From Novacetimonas cocois (GTDB lineage: Bacteria; Pseudomonadota; Alphaproteobacteria; Acetobacterales; Acetobacteraceae): DNA of 64,000 nucleotides. Position numbers and translations under genes: made by a program. The notes under the pieces are model-generated. The model saw nothing but the letters and a program-made list of their open reading frames with translations. It made no database searches and was not told the origin of the DNA. The stretch covers positions 220,434 through 284,433 of the forward strand of contig NZ_QEXL01000002.1 of NCBI RefSeq assembly GCF_003311635.1, given 5' to 3'. This document shows positions 63,540 to 64,000 of the stretch, piece after piece (position 1 is the stretch's first letter; each line of letters starts with the position of its first letter).

Positions 63540-64000
63540 ATGCGTCTGCGTACGGCGTTACTGGCAACGACCCTGATGGGCGCTGCCCCGGCGGCATCCA
63601 TGGCTACGACGATCACGGGCCCTTATGTCGGAATCGGGGGAGGTTACGACCTGACCCAGGTCCAGCACGGTCATGGTGTGGACAGGGACGGCCCCGCCTC
63701 CCATCAGGAAACCGAGTCCGGGACACGCGACCGGCTGCACCACCACAATGGCTGGACCGGCTTCGGCGCGGTTGGCTGGGGTTTCGGAAACGGCCTGCGT
63801 GTCGAGGTCGAGGGCGATTACAACTGGTCGCAGATCGACCGTGAAACGATCGGCGGGGGCACGAACACCTTCTCCGGCCGGACCCGTGGCGCCGACCGTT
63901 CCTATGGCGGTTTCCTGAATGTCCTGTACGACATCGACCTGAAGCGCCTGTTCAGCATCGACGTCCCCGTCACCCCGTTCGTCGGTGTCGGCGCGGGCTA
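63540..64000 (+). CDS. outer-membrane beta-barrel protein, 3' end outside the window
   Basis: 153 codons are visible. A signal peptide (MRLRTALLATTLMGAAPAAS) leads into alternating aromatic beta strands: GPYVGIGGGYDL, WTGFGAVGWGFGNGLRVEVEGDYNW and FVGVGAG (quoted in parts). This matches OmpA/porin-like 8-strand barrels of the OmpW/Opa class. The N-terminal loop is His/Asp-rich. The C-terminus is cut, so a peptidoglycan-binding domain cannot be excluded. Confidence 0.85.
   Translation, partial: MRLRTALLATTLMGAAPAASMATTITGPYVGIGGGYDLTQVQHGHGVDRDGPASHQETESGTRDRLHHHNGWTGFGAVGWGFGNGLRVEVEGDYNWSQIDRETIGGGTNTFSGRTRGADRSYGGFLNVLYDIDLKRLFSIDVPVTPFVGVGAG

Noticed and set aside
1..64000. CRISPR arrays, prophage, insertion sequences, toxin-antitoxin or defence islands
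   Set aside because: No regularly spaced repeats, transposase, integrase (other than XerD), capsid or toxin motifs were seen; all regions are core genes.

Overview
The window is chromosomal DNA from an acetic acid bacterium (Alphaproteobacteria, Acetobacteraceae; most like Komagataeibacter/Gluconacetobacter). The basis is the high GC content, the alphaproteobacterial gene orders (rnd-kdsD-lptCAB-hpf; rpmH-rnpA-yidD-yidC-engB; pyrH-frr-uppS-cdsA-dxr-rseP-bamA-skp-lpxD-fabZ-lpxA-lpxI; rpoZ-rel-acpS-lepB-rnc-era), the shikimate kinase/dehydroquinate synthase fusion, the GNAT-Nudix fusion and a membrane malate:quinone oxidoreductase. It is almost entirely core housekeeping sequence. I see no prophage, insertion sequence, plasmid module, CRISPR array or defence island.

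Layout. 1-8.6 kb (minus strand): end-truncated oligoendopeptidase, glutamate synthase gltD-gltB and an NDUFA9-like oxidoreductase. 8.85 kb: tRNA-Leu(CAG). 9.2-15 kb (plus): short RNase D, then the translationally coupled kdsD-lptC-lptA-lptB set for Kdo supply and LPS export, then hpf. 15-16 kb (minus): hsp20-DUF1150 heat-shock unit with a sigma-32-like promoter and a ROSE-like leader. 16.1-18.6 kb (plus): def-fmt-truA. 18.7-26 kb (minus): one long unit running rpmH-rnpA-yidD-yidC-engB-argB-dapD-dapE-membrane protein from a good sigma-70 promoter. 26.3-45.9 kb (minus): envelope biogenesis (lipid A, Bam, Skp, undecaprenyl-PP, CDP-DAG, MEP pathway), ribosome recycling and UMP kinase, then era, rnc, lepB, acpS, rel/spoT, rpoZ and folK. 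46-54.5 kb: NYN RNase-like protein, mqo, phosphate acetyltransferase-like gene, a beta-hydroxyacid dehydrogenase, a squalene/phytoene-synthase-fold protein, sodB, a LysE exporter, yajC and a DUF815 ATPase. 54.8-64 kb: Rieske oxygenase with GNAT-Nudix, SMP-30 lactonase family, a CinA-N/MoaB-like protein, accA, xerD, the aroK-aroB fusion and the start of an outer-membrane beta-barrel gene cut by the window end.

The genes mainly build and export the cell envelope. KdsD makes the Kdo precursor; FabZ, LpxA, LpxD and LpxI supply lipid A; LptCAB export LPS; BamA and Skp assemble outer-membrane proteins; YidC, YidD, YajC, LepB and RseP handle membrane insertion and processing; UppS, DapD and DapE feed peptidoglycan.

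I found no large undescribed system. The non-coding and protein-architecture signals most worth following are: a shared 21-bp palindrome upstream of both mqo and the pta-like gene; a cloverleaf-type intergenic repeat with a degenerate second copy 40 kb away; a ROSE-like thermosensor for hsp20; an LptA whose periplasmic domain is split by about 180 residues of Pro/Ala/Thr-rich sequence; and a Rieske oxygenase with H-x3-H spacing at the iron site, overlapping a GNAT-Nudix fusion gene.
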